A stretch of 64,000 bases of DNA from Actinostola sp. cb2023 (lineage: Eukaryota; Cnidaria; Anthozoa; Actiniaria; Actinostolidae), in assembly GCA_033675265.1 (NCBI GenBank), contig JAUJYZ010000403.1:62001-126000 (forward strand), given 5' to 3'. A program made the translations under genes and the position numbers. Below, piece by piece: positions 54,698 through 64,000 of this stretch (positions within the stretch are counted from its first letter, which is position 1; each line of letters starts with the position of its first letter). The notes beneath the pieces are model-generated. The model was not told where the DNA came from. It worked only from the letters and a program-made list of their open reading frames with translations, and made no database searches.

Positions 54698-56815
54698 TTA
54701 AACGCAGGGAGCCCAATACATTACTTAGCACAGGAAGCCCGCCAAAAGTGACCAGCAGAAGTCATCTCTAAGCATTTATGTTTGACAATCCCGTTAGTGA
54801 TGTTTTTCAGCGATACTATATATTGCAATCAAAAACCCATTAACCTGAGATTGTGTGTGACAATATCCCACAGGCAGCTCAACCATTGATTCTGAGGCTA
54901 TTCTAGTTATTAAAAATAATTTTTTGTATGCTCGCGTCTTTTTTCATGAGTTTCCTGTGGTAGAGCGCGCGTGTGCGAAATACGTATTATGTTGGGCTCC
55001 CTGTGCGTAGAAATAAGCTATGTTGGGCAACAATGCATGTAGTATTTCACACTACTATATTTGTGCGGGCGCATCCTGCGGGACGCACATAGGGATCCCA
55101 ACGCGCGTGAGCTCAACCACAGAAAACACATGAAAAAAGGCGCATACAAAAAACAAACAAATTTAATTGGTAGTTTACAAATACAGGATAATGCTTTCTG
55201 ATGATCGTACGCTAAGCAACGCCAAGAAAAATGATTGCACAACCTGGACTTTATTTTATTGTCTAAATTTTGTTTGCTTTCTGTCCAGTATAAATTGAAA
55301 ACAGGTCATATGTTAGCCCCCTCGGTACCAGTTCGTCGAATGTGGCGAAAAAGACCCTTTACAGTAATTTTCATGACATTCCGGCCTCTTTTATAAACAC
55401 ATAAGCAGATAAAGCTCGTTCTGTAAGACTTCCAGAACATCCCGCCCAACATACATTGACACAAGTATTCACTCATGGGTTACCTGTGTGTAATGCAATC
55501 GTTGAGTTTTGGTCATGACTGATGATCGTCAATGCTTCATCCCAAACCTTGAAGATAAACTCTTCTATTAAATGCTTTGCCTAGCAAACCGGATGGGATC
55601 GAAACCATCAATTGGTAAGTAGTTTAGGGCAATGGAAGGACTAGAGTCGTTAAGAAAAATATTGCATAAAGCCGAATAAAAGTGTGCGTTCATTCAAATA
55701 TTCATCTGTATGAACCGCCAAAAATTCAGTACCATCCAAGATTTCGTGGCATAAAATCTACCTGAAACATAACCCAGCGTTATTAATGGTATAACGACAA
55801 AATATGATGCATGCTGTTCGTGATCAACGATATTCCAAGGACAGAATGATTATTTTATCTTATTGTTGGCATAAGTTTGCGTGACACAGTCAAATTTGTA
55901 AACAGTGAGATTTTGAGGTTATGACCTGAACATTACCGGCTCTAACTTTCTGGATTTTGAGTGGCCCCAAAATATTATCGCGTATTTCAAAAGAAGAAAC
56001 ATTGCTCATCAATCAGCGTGAGTTTTACGCTCTGGATCGTCATACCAGTGGAGATATTTATATTAAGATTTGACGAATTTTAGGCACTTTTGAAGTCCGT
56101 CCCAAAACGCCCCAAATCAAAAATCTTTAAAATATTTGAATTTGAGAGAATTAGCCAACAAAACTCCACAAATGCAGTTTGATACCTATTCGTTCTTCTC
56201 CAAACAACAGATAGCATGTCTGTTTTGATTTTGATTTTAAATCGACCTTGATGTGCGAGCCATATTTCGGGGCGAAAATGGCCTCTTGGAGGGCGAAAAT
56301 GGAAATTACGGTCGTTCACTAAAAATAACGACCAAATCAATCCCAAAATTATATCATTATTTTTAGTTCCTATAAGGCTATATTCTGACAAAGTTTGGGG
56401 AATTTTGATTTTTCAAGGTCTGCTCGAGTTGGGTGACTTTTACAGAAGAGCCCTCTTAACTGGTTATCCTTAATGCTATTACGTAAAAGATATTTCATTG
56501 TGAATTGAATTCGCGACCGCATTTAAGAAAAACTATATTTTCCTCCATAAGGTCACGTGACCACATGACGTCACAATTGTTAGATCCAAATTGTCTCAAA
56601 TCTTGTATATAACCTTATGCCTAAATATGAGTGCCTAAGTAAATTAGAGCAGCGAGTTATTACAAGAAATGTGATTTTCCAAGTTGCCTTTTTGAACCAG
56701 GCCTTAAGTACCTTGAGTACTTATATTGTTTCCTTAGTGCTATATATCCGGTAGTACTAAGTGGTAGGTTTATGTTCCACAGTTCAATTGTTTGTACTAA
56801 ATTTATAGATGTTTG

Positions 56816-58160
56816 CTAATTAAAATATTCATCAAGTGTTGGAGGTGCAAGATCAAAATAAGTTGCAGTTAGGTTTCCATATAAACATGTCAAAGCATTT
56901 CGAAGGATTACAGAGACAACATACATTTTTCCTACACTGCTTAGTAGAAGTTTCAGATTTTTTTTGAAGTCCATGAACTTAAAAGAGTTTACAACATCCC
57001 CAAAAAGCCACTCCACTGAGGTCCTGACAGCACTCATCGCAGCATTGTATGCCTGCATCTGGGGGGTGAGAACACCATACTTGAAAGGACCTTGGAGGTG
57101 TATTCTGAGAGGATATGCTGGGTCACCATAAACACAGAGGGGCTGACCAGCTGCATTGAATGCAAATTGCTGAAGGTTGTTCTGCAGCCCAGAATCAGCT
57201 AACATTCCTGCATCCTGCTTCTTCCCTTCTAAAAATTAAGGCATAATTTTAATATCATGTACAATTAAATATCCTTTTTTAAATACTATTTACTTATTTT
57301 TACTGTCCAATTTATATACATATGATGGAAAAGGGGAATTTAATTTATCTGGATATGAAAAATGTGTTGACTGTCAAATGGGGGAATAAAAAAATAGTTT
57401 TGAGTCCATTCGTTCTTCCTAGAGCAAGATCAGTATTTATTTATCAATTATTTGATTTCATTCAAAAATATGTAGAAAATAGCAAACAGGTTATCTTACC
57501 AACTGGGCCATAAAGATTTCCTATCAGACCATTAGGCAGTGCAATGCTTTGGAATTTCAATGCATGGACCCTCTTATGCCCATTGTAGACAATACGCTGG
57601 TTTTCCCCTGGCCTTGATATGGGTCTCACAGTCCCATCTATGAACCCAAAACAATTTTGTAGTGGAGCTTCCTGAGCTGTAATGGCATCAACATATGTCT
57701 GAAGTTTTACCGGGTTCAGAAGTTCATGGTTCCACTGCAGAACCTTGTGTCCATGAGTGTCATAGATGTGGTCTAGCACTTGGTTTGTGACCATATTGAG
57801 CACTGGCACTGGTTTAGCGAATCTGTGTATCATGTCTCCATATCTACAAGGGTAAGACATCCGCTTGAGTAGCATGCATAGACCCTCAGTACCATCGCAG
57901 ATAGAGCGTTGATCGCACAGTATGGTGTCATGAATTTGAAGGACATCTGAAAGAACAGGTATGTCTCGTTTTCGGAATCGAAATTCAGCCAGGCACTCAG
58001 CTTCGTCTACTTCATCGAGATCAAAACTAGCGTAATCATCGTATGGAAAATTGGGATTTCTTGAAGAATATTCATTGAATAGTAAAAGAAATTCTTCGTC
58101 ATCAATTAAGCCTTTGTCATGACCGAGGAGAAGTAAATTTTGCACATCTCTGAACGACAT
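56816..58160 (-). CDS. PIF/Harbinger transposase, apparently complete
   Basis: Exon 1 is 58160-57500 and exon 2 is 57228-56816, joined in phase (V|E) by GTAAGA and TTTTTAG sites. The product is 357 residues from MSFRDVQNLLLLGHDKGLID. The DDE_Tnp_4 triad is visible: D175 in FIDGT, D256 in VYGDPAYP and E293 in SVEWLFG. HKRVHALKFQSIALPNGL and QDAGML fit the family. No stop or frameshift is seen. Alternative upstream starts are possible. It should cut and paste an element whose right end is the terminal repeat at about 58300-58328. Confidence 0.85.
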
Positions 58161-58289
58161 TTCAGGTCTGACTAACACTATTATAAAACGTCGTCGTCTT
58201 CGATCAAAATAGTTTGCTTAACCTGTCAGATTTCCCGCCGAAAACGAAACCCTCGCCCCAGTCTTTTTTCGACATAACGTCATTTTTTC

Positions 58290-58331
58290 GTCGTCGTCGT
58301 CCATTTCGTCGTCGATGCTTAAGCTCCCTAA
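58290..58331. mobile_element. Harbinger right terminal repeat
   Basis: Reading outward, GACGACGAAATGG...GCTTAAGCTCCC ends next to TAATAG. The end at 13712-13740 and 14594-14614 is similar (CGACGAATCTTAAAGTCCC, then TAATAA). A TAA/TWA target fits Harbinger. The mate at the left was not found. Confidence 0.55.
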
Positions 58332-58332
58332 T

Positions 58333-58720
58333 AGCACCAGCCTCCTCCTCTCTAGCGACAACCTGCATGGACTGTGGACGGCCCTCCTCCAAACTGCGGC
58401 GAGCTTCGTCCCTTAGTTCGTGAAACGTCTTGCCAGAGTGTTCCCGCATCATCTGCCGAAGGTCCCTCCGTAGTTGGGAATCTCGTAGATTCTCTACAAA
58501 GTGGTCTCGCAGCACCCGATCCTTGTCTGCGACGGCTCCCGAGTAGCTCTTCTGTAACTGCTCCATGATGGATTAGCTCTCATGAGGTTCACTTGGCCAA
58601 CATCGCCCCAGTTATGGAACATATGCTTAGCCAACGGGGAGACTTCAATACAATTCCCCGAAAGACATGCATCTGGAGGTTGAGGATACCACATTCAGGA
58701 GTAGTGAACCGATAGTGCAG
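58333..58720 (-). pseudogene. Ty3/gypsy Gag fragment, second copy
   Basis: Gag sequence antisense to the LTR: MEQLQKSYSGAVADKDRVLR at 58566, then REHSGKTFHELRDEARRSLE, ending at the Harbinger end at 58332. Nearly the same as 42820-43060. The frame then runs on into the Harbinger terminus, giving a chimeric 120-codon frame (58566-58204). Confidence 0.8.
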
Positions 58721-58723
58721 CAT

Positions 58724-58844
58724 TGTGGTTGCGTGAGTGATCGTCAGATTGGACTTCGTACAGATTTATAGTTACAAGGACTTGTAAGAAGAAATGAACT
58801 GAACTTTACTTATATATTGTAGTAACCAATTTTTCCCGGTTACA
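58724..58844 (+). repeat. Gypsy LTR (partial or short), plus orientation
   Basis: TGTGGTTGCGTGAGTGATCG to CCAATTTTTCCCGGTTACA. The same sequence forms part of 40435-40613 and the first part is at 43213-43243. It starts TG and ends CA. Confidence 0.6.
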
Positions 58845-58847
58845 TTT

Positions 58848-58864
58848 TGGTGTCAGAAGTGGGA
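58848..58864 (+). other. Primer-binding site, tRNA-Leu type
   Basis: TGGTGTCAGAAGTGGGA three bases after the LTR end. Another copy is at 59062-59079 after CCGGTTACATGTT. Confidence 0.7.
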
Positions 58865-58926
58865 CTGCATGGGTTTGGGCTGGTATTTGTTTAGGTATTT
58901 GAACAAACGGGAACGAGTGTAATAGC

Positions 58927-59028
58927 ATGGCTGATGTTACAGAACTGGCACAGAAGTTGGCTGAGCTACAGGCGAGGCTTGACCAGGTGACACAGTCGGC
59001 TGGAACGAGTGCCCAGTCCTTGTTTTAA
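58927..59028 (+). pseudogene. Gag N-terminal fragment, plus orientation
   Basis: ATG at 58927 gives MADVTELAQKLAELQARLDQ and stops after 34 codons. The start follows the primer-binding site at a spacing normal for a gypsy leader. Its direction is opposite to the Gag fragment at 58333-58566. Confidence 0.5.
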
Positions 59029-59079
59029 AGCCGCGAAGCGCTTGCTGCCGGTTACATGTTTTGGTGTCAGAAGTGGGAT

Positions 59080-60280
59080 ATGCAATCTGATATGCGGTTG
59101 AAACACTTGAGTTGCACTGAGGAAATCATGTAAACTAAGGTTTTAAGGGAATTATTGCTGGTTATAATTTACGAATTATGGATAAATGGGTCAGCGATTA
59201 TACCAAGGAGCTACAATATTTGCTAACCGCAAGGTGAGATTATTAACAAAACACTTATTGTGGATTAGAAGTTTATGACCTTCAGAACACGACGCGGATT
59301 ATAATCTTACGTTTAGTATTATTGAACAAAGAAGCAATTATTCTACAATTAACCATAACAGAAACAAACTATAGGTTTGGTTGATGTGTTTAGGAATTTA
59401 GGAAAACTTGTTCTTTTAAAAGCGAACTTCCAACTTATAACTTGCCGTTTACAGTTTAGTGCAAATCGCTAGACAAAATCTTTTAAGCAAATAAGACGCT
59501 ATGTGTGTTATTAATCTATATAGTGTTTCTTAAAACAATTTTAACATAGATTTAGCTAGTTTAGTCAAGATTAAGGTTCTAAGTCTTATTTGACATCACA
59601 AATCCAACTCTCCCACCTCCGGATAGCAGTAAATGGTAATAAACAACAGCAAACTGCTACTGTCTGTGGCCTGGTCAGGGGTCACGTTTGCGTTCGACCG
59701 TTGGAATGTTTGAAATGTGGTCCACCTGAACGATCCGAGCCTCTGCACGCCAGAATTTGGAGGTGAATGGCGCTTTACGAAGGCAAACTTTTCGGGTACA
59801 TAAGGGGATTGGAACCGTAAGATTAGGCAGACAGAAATAAAAATTATCGTACAATTACGTTATGGCGTCAAGGATTTATTTGCATCTGAAGTGAGCCGAA
59901 TAGGTAATTTGGATCGCCGTAGTTGCCAACCTTCCCAATTATTATACGGGTCAGAGAAGGGCTACTTTTAAAATGGCTATAACTCGCTCAATTCTCGTCC
60001 AAATCGCTTCAAATCTTCACAGGCTTTATAGAGGATTTCATTTTAACTTTATCATCTTATTGAATTTATTGACATTATCCACATACATTCTCTTCTAATA
60101 ATGTACTGATATACTGATATATGGGCTACCTGTGGCTTCCCCTGAACTAAATGAAGGAAGCCATAAATTTATGCTTTCCCTGAACCAAATAGCCAGGCAC
60201 AGAATCGCGTGTCTAGCTAAAATGATTTCTTATTTTTATATTCAAATTTTGTTGGTGTCGCAAAGACTGAACGATTCGTG
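59080..60280. other. No gene seen
   Basis: No reading frame or repeat I can support, apart from the second primer-binding-site copy at its left edge. Confidence 0.5.
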
Positions 60281-60287
60281 AGGTGAC

Positions 60288-60488
60288 TAAATAATGTCGT
60301 CACGTTGAAAACAAGAAGCACTAAGCCAAGACCGAAGTGAATGCTGATGTTCACATTTTATAATTTATTAGTCCTTATAGAAACATTCAATTGTGATCGA
60401 TTTCACTAATTTCCAGCACAAAACCAGCATTCACTTCGGTCTTGGCTTGGCACTTTCTGCTTTGAACAGGACAACGTTATTTGAAATA
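60288..60488. mobile_element. MITE, copy 2 (paired with 34341-34582)
   Basis: Core AAGCCAAGACCGAAGTGAAT and its complement surround a TTAGTCCTTATAGAAA loop, as in copy 1, with weaker outer pairing. Confidence 0.75.
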
Positions 60489-60967
60489 GGTGTATTATAT
60501 GGAAGTTTATTATATAGTCAAGTCAATATGCGCACTCTGATTGGCTGTAAACTGTGCTGTATCAGAGATGCTTTTGAAATTAAAATTCCACGCGTACAAA
60601 ACGAATATAGAATGAGACACGTGACATTTACTGTAGTGTTAATCTCTTTTTAGCTGGACAACGTTAATGACATTCACTGTATATTTATATAATATCTGGC
60701 TCGTTGTCTCTGTAACACGGTGTGGCCAGTAGTTTTTGGATAATCGATACTTTTTCTCCAACATCTTCGGCAACCATGACGCAGTGGCGCTTACTCAAAA
60801 GACTTTCAATCATAGTGTTTTCTAAATATTATGGAATTAAAATTTTATCAATACATAATTGTTTTTAAATAAATAAAATACTCGGGACACAACCCTGTAT
60901 TTAATACGAATATTCAGAGAAAATAAAAGTGGTAGTCCAATCATATAAAAGTAGTATAACATATTAC

Positions 60968-61090
60968 CATTCCCACAATCAGCATCAAGTATTGTGTCTC
61001 CCTGATTGATCAGGAAACTCACTAACTTCCTTGGTAGTCTCAATCAATTTTCATTTGCATAGGAAAACACATTTGAAGCATCTTCCTATT
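60968..61090 (-). pseudogene. Methyltransferase-motif exon, copy B
   Basis: RLPRKLVSFLINQGDTILDA and DCGNG before a GTAATA donor. It lacks 15 bases ('HLSAE') present in copy A and has lost the upstream acidic part to substitutions. It is the 3' member of a tandem pair. Confidence 0.45.
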
Positions 61091-61223
61091 TTTGGAATTG
61101 TATATTTTCTTAGGTTACAATCCCCCTTTTATTCCAGTGACAGATCAAAAGAGGCTGGATTGACTGGCATAGTTTGTAGCCTAAGTGGTAGTCCAATCAC
61201 ATAAAAGTAGAATAACATATTAC

Positions 61224-61400
61224 CATTCCCACAATCAGCATCAAGCATTGTGTCTCCCTCAGCGCTCAGATGATTGATCAGGAAACTCACTAGCTTCCTT
61301 GGTAGTCGTCTAAAGCAATCGTCATTTGCGTAGCAAAACACATTTGATGCATCTTCCTCTTTTTGGAATTGTTCCGTTACAATCCCCCTTTTATTCCAGT
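61224..61400 (-). CDS. Methyltransferase-motif exon, copy A
   Basis: The minus-strand frame contains NDDCFRRLPRKLVSFLINHL and EGDTMLDADCGNG, ending at G|GTAATA. 'K-+V-FLI-H-----GD-+LD---GNG' resembles motif I of SAM-dependent (DNA N4/N6-like) methyltransferases, where the Gly-rich loop binds SAM. Only this exon is seen, so the enzyme class is inferred. It is duplicated downstream as copy B. Confidence 0.4.
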
Positions 61401-62469
61401 GACAGATCAAAAGTGGCTGGATTGATTGGCATAGTTTGTATCCCCCTTTTATTCCAGTGACAGATCAAAAGAGGCTGGATTGACTGGCATAGTTTGTATT
61501 CCCCTTTTATTCCAGTGACAGATCAAAAGAGGCTGGATTGATTGGCATAGTTTGTAACCTAAATAAGGAAAATTTCAAACTGAACCACTGCACAAGTATA
61601 TAATTCCGATCGAAACTGACCTCAAACGCGATGTTATAAATATATGTTAATGAAAAGCAAACACTGGCGTGCGATTGGAGATAATGCAAAACAAACGCAT
61701 AGCAAACCCTGCAGATTTTTGCGTTTTTTTACAAATAGCGTTTACTAAATGAACGCAAAGCAAACCCAAGCGATGGCAAGAGCCGTGCCATCCAATGCAT
61801 TTTCCAAACAAAATCTTAGAAAAGATCCATTTTATTTATTTTTGTCATTTCTTCTGTGTCAGACATTATGCGCTGAAACTTCGCCCTTTTACTATTTTGA
61901 CACTGCTGTTCGATTTAAGGGTGTTGGGGTCACGTGACCTCTTAGTGCAAGTCGCCTATTGTGATCAATGGAGCTTTAAGTTTTGCTCATAAAACAGAAA
62001 AACTATGTGTAGGTTTTAAGAAGACATACTGTATGGCAATTAAATCAGAATTTAGAAAATTTACAAAGCCACAAAACTGCATGATGTACATTATTTAGTC
62101 TTTCTCAAATCTGTTGGGAGAAAATTTACTGCATCGTGGCTGGTAATGCTGATACACAACTCTATCATGTCTGAAACATCTATTGCAATTACTCCGGCTG
62201 TTTCCTTTCTGACTGGTATGATATGAGGAATTGTTGCTCCAGTGATATAACCTTTGCCCGCTGAACATCTGAATGTGTGAGAGGTGTTACTATGGCTAGA
62301 TAATAAGGCACTTTACAATCACAAGACTGGCCACAAAACACTGGATTTGGACATTCTCGATAAACCTTATCTATAATAAACCTTACCCTAAAAATTATCT
62401 ATAATTATTTATGATGTCTCCATCTGTGTGTTATGAATGAATTGGCAATCTTATATTTATTGCCGCAAC

Positions 62470-62655
62470 ATTCATAAACAAAACCTTGATGTTTATCAAC
62501 AAAAAAAAACGAACATAGCTCTTCCAGGAAAGATCTTCTTCTTCTTTTTTAGTAAAAGTGCCTTGTACTTTTCTTGCTCGCTTTTGATACCGTTTGCCGG
62601 TCCTCTTTAGTAATTTGTTCAAACGTTGGTCCTGAAGGGTTGCTTCCTGTTACAC
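62470..62655 (-). CDS. Basic exon, unknown
   Basis: Acceptor TGTGTAACAG then EATLQDQRLNKLLKRTGKRY, QKRARKVQGTFTKKEEEDLS and WKSY. Basic then acidic; no family recognised. The end of the exon is uncertain. Confidence 0.3.
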
Positions 62656-62875
62656 AACAGAAATATAAAATTTAGCTGATGTGCATTTGTTAATCATAGA
62701 TTCATTCTCAAATGATCAACTAGTATATCCTATATAGCATCTATGTATGGTATCCTCGTATCTAAAGATGCTACTCGCTAGTGGCAAGGTTGTTGGCGTT
62801 CCAATCACTACTCGTATTCTGCCTATATATACAATTTTATGTATTTGTTTATATTTATTTATCTCTTTTTTATTG

Positions 62876-62891
62876 GGGGGGGGGGGGGGGA
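62876..62891. repeat. Poly-G run
   Basis: About 16 consecutive G residues, a possible sequencing-length-uncertain site. Confidence 0.9.
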
Positions 62892-63243
62892 GATATCCTC
62901 GATAGGGTTAACCTCTGGTATCTCCTTTCATTGTATTAATGTATTTAATATTAATGAATAAAACCATCATTATACGACAAGGATAATGGGATTTTTATGA
63001 CGTGGCAGTTTAGTTCTTAGCTTGCCATGTTCCCAACTATCTGATGTAATTGTAAGAGAGAGGTATGGGAGGGAACCTGCTGATTGGCCAAACCAATCAC
63101 GTGAGATTAGAACATGTGGAACTCGGTTTATATAAGGGCTGTCGTATCAATCGCACGTCCCTTTCCTCGTTCACATTGGTACATCAAGTATATGAATTCT
63201 TCACTGAAAAGAAACTATTGTCATCAATGATACAGGCAAGTAC

Positions 63244-63249
<6 letters not shown>

Positions 63250-63285
<36 letters not shown>

Positions 63286-63607
63286 GGTATTTGGAGCATA
63301 ATACTATTGTCTCTATGCTCTTACAAAACTGTCTAACGACATTAATCAAATCAAATAAAGATCGAATGTAATAAACTATAAAAATTAATATAAAAAGTGT
63401 TCATTTAGTGTTTATAGTGTTTATAACTAAGGCAAATATTTCTTATAAAGATATGTCTTAACTAAACCTTTAAAATTACTTAATGTATTTAATAAACGGA
63501 TGCTGCTAGGCATCGAGTTCCATAATTTTGGTGCAGCTGTTTGGAAAGCTCTGTCCAGTCTTTGTTTTATAGGACAGTGTACTCGCGAGTATCCTGTATC
63601 ATATTAC
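63250..63607 (-). mobile_element. LINE 3' end with microsatellite tail
   Basis: The minus-strand frame to a stop at 63427 reads KQRLDRAFQTAAPKLWNSMP and KTYLYKKYLP, the C-terminal block of CR1/L2-like LINE proteins. An (AAT)n run at 63250-63286 forms the tail. Upstream, a stop separates it from further sequence at 63604-63831. Confidence 0.65.
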
Positions 63608-64000
63608 ATATTACTTATTCCCCTGTTTTCAATTTTGCTTTTGCTGTTCCTCTCTATGAATAGTTTGGCACAAACAAGCAATTGTAACTCCGGATGAATC
63701 GTGCAAAAGGCGTACGAATTCTTAGAATATAAACCCAACGTTCCAAGGCGTGTGGTCGGCGAGGTCGTTTGTACCGATCGAGTTGTACATTGCAACGTCG
63801 GATCTGAAGGGTTCTGCCTCATGTAAATCATGCAGAATGGGTTTTATTTATGGCTTGATCAGGAATGTTCATGTTCCAATCTGAAGAGTTGTTCAGTTTG
63901 GTAAATTGATTTAATCGACGGATAAAGGAATGATCAAGAAGCAATACACGTGGAGGTGCCATAACTGTTCATAAAGGGAGTCATCGAAGCCGTTTAGTCG

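Larger units (their letters stand above)
51529..56459. mobile_element. 4.9-kb nested palindrome with about 1.5-kb arms
   Basis: Left arm 51529 to about 53035 pairs with right arm about 54925-56459. The outermost TAAGGCCTGG/CCAGGCCTTA words at about 51120 and 56712 also pair, but the 300-400 bases between have diverged. Arms differ by scattered substitutions and small indels. Each arm holds an equivalent 103-codon open frame (51595-51906 plus, 56080-56391 minus; PPRGHFRPEIW common), with no family recognised. The centre is built of further foldbacks. It separates the SANT/Myb gene from the Harbinger transposase. Confidence 0.85.
60928..61557. repeat. Nested tandem duplications
   Basis: A 56-58-bp unit (CCCCCTTTTATTCCAGTGAC to GGCATAGTTTGTA) occurs four times, at about 61127, 61383, 61441 and 61502. 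A larger 180-250-bp unit (GTGGTAGTCCAATCA to CTTCCTTGGTAGTC) occurs twice, at 60930 and 61186. Confidence 0.9.

Overview
This 64 kb window is AT-rich animal genomic DNA, most likely from an anthozoan cnidarian such as a stony coral or sea anemone. The reasons are short exons with GT/AG introns, microsatellite-tailed LINEs, Harbinger, KDZ, MULE and gypsy remnants, and several multi-copy unnamed gene families that I associate with cnidarians. The organism is an inference. I see no bacterial operon, CRISPR array, rRNA or convincing tRNA.

Region by region. 0-3 kb: foldback and tandem repeats plus one copy of a duplicated exon. 3.1-8.6 kb: a two-exon plus-strand gene converges on, and overlaps, a twelve-exon minus-strand gene. 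The order of conserved blocks in the minus-strand gene resembles the RAG1/Transib recombinase core. 9-18 kb: the second copy of the duplicated exon, a decayed KIAA1958/Crypton-like exon, KDZ-type Cys-cluster exons (one tandemly duplicated with a 14-bp minisatellite), a SANT/Myb-like exon and two small N-terminal exons. 18.6-23.8 kb: a 5.1 kb palindrome with about 724-bp, apparently identical arms. It encloses divergent exons, a Cys-rich exon and a roughly 105-unit 17-bp satellite. 24-29 kb: LINE endonuclease and reverse transcriptase fragments and a broken Harbinger transposase. 29.7-33.0 kb: a possible CACTA-type non-autonomous transposon. 33-37 kb: isolated minus-strand exons of unknown function. 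37.0-39.6 kb: a decayed MULE with terminal inverted repeats. 40.4-43.2 kb: a broken Ty3/gypsy element whose LTR/primer-binding site faces the wrong way. 43.4-48.3 kb: F-box/LRR exon, a BEN-domain gene with a TTAA-flanked foldback inserted at its stop codon, and other exons. 49.2-58.3 kb: a SANT/Myb gene and a complete-looking 357-residue Harbinger transposase, separated by a large nest of palindromes. 58.3-64 kb: a second gypsy fragment, duplicated methyltransferase-motif exons and a LINE 3' end.

Most genes here are transposon genes or exons of repeated families, and many carry stops or frameshifts. The intact-looking reading frames are the Harbinger transposase, the SANT/Myb protein, the BEN-domain exon and the exons of the RAG1/Transib-like gene downstream of its first exon. 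Exon boundaries were inferred by eye from splice consensus and reading-phase agreement, without transcripts. Family calls come from recognised motifs and remembered families, not database searches.
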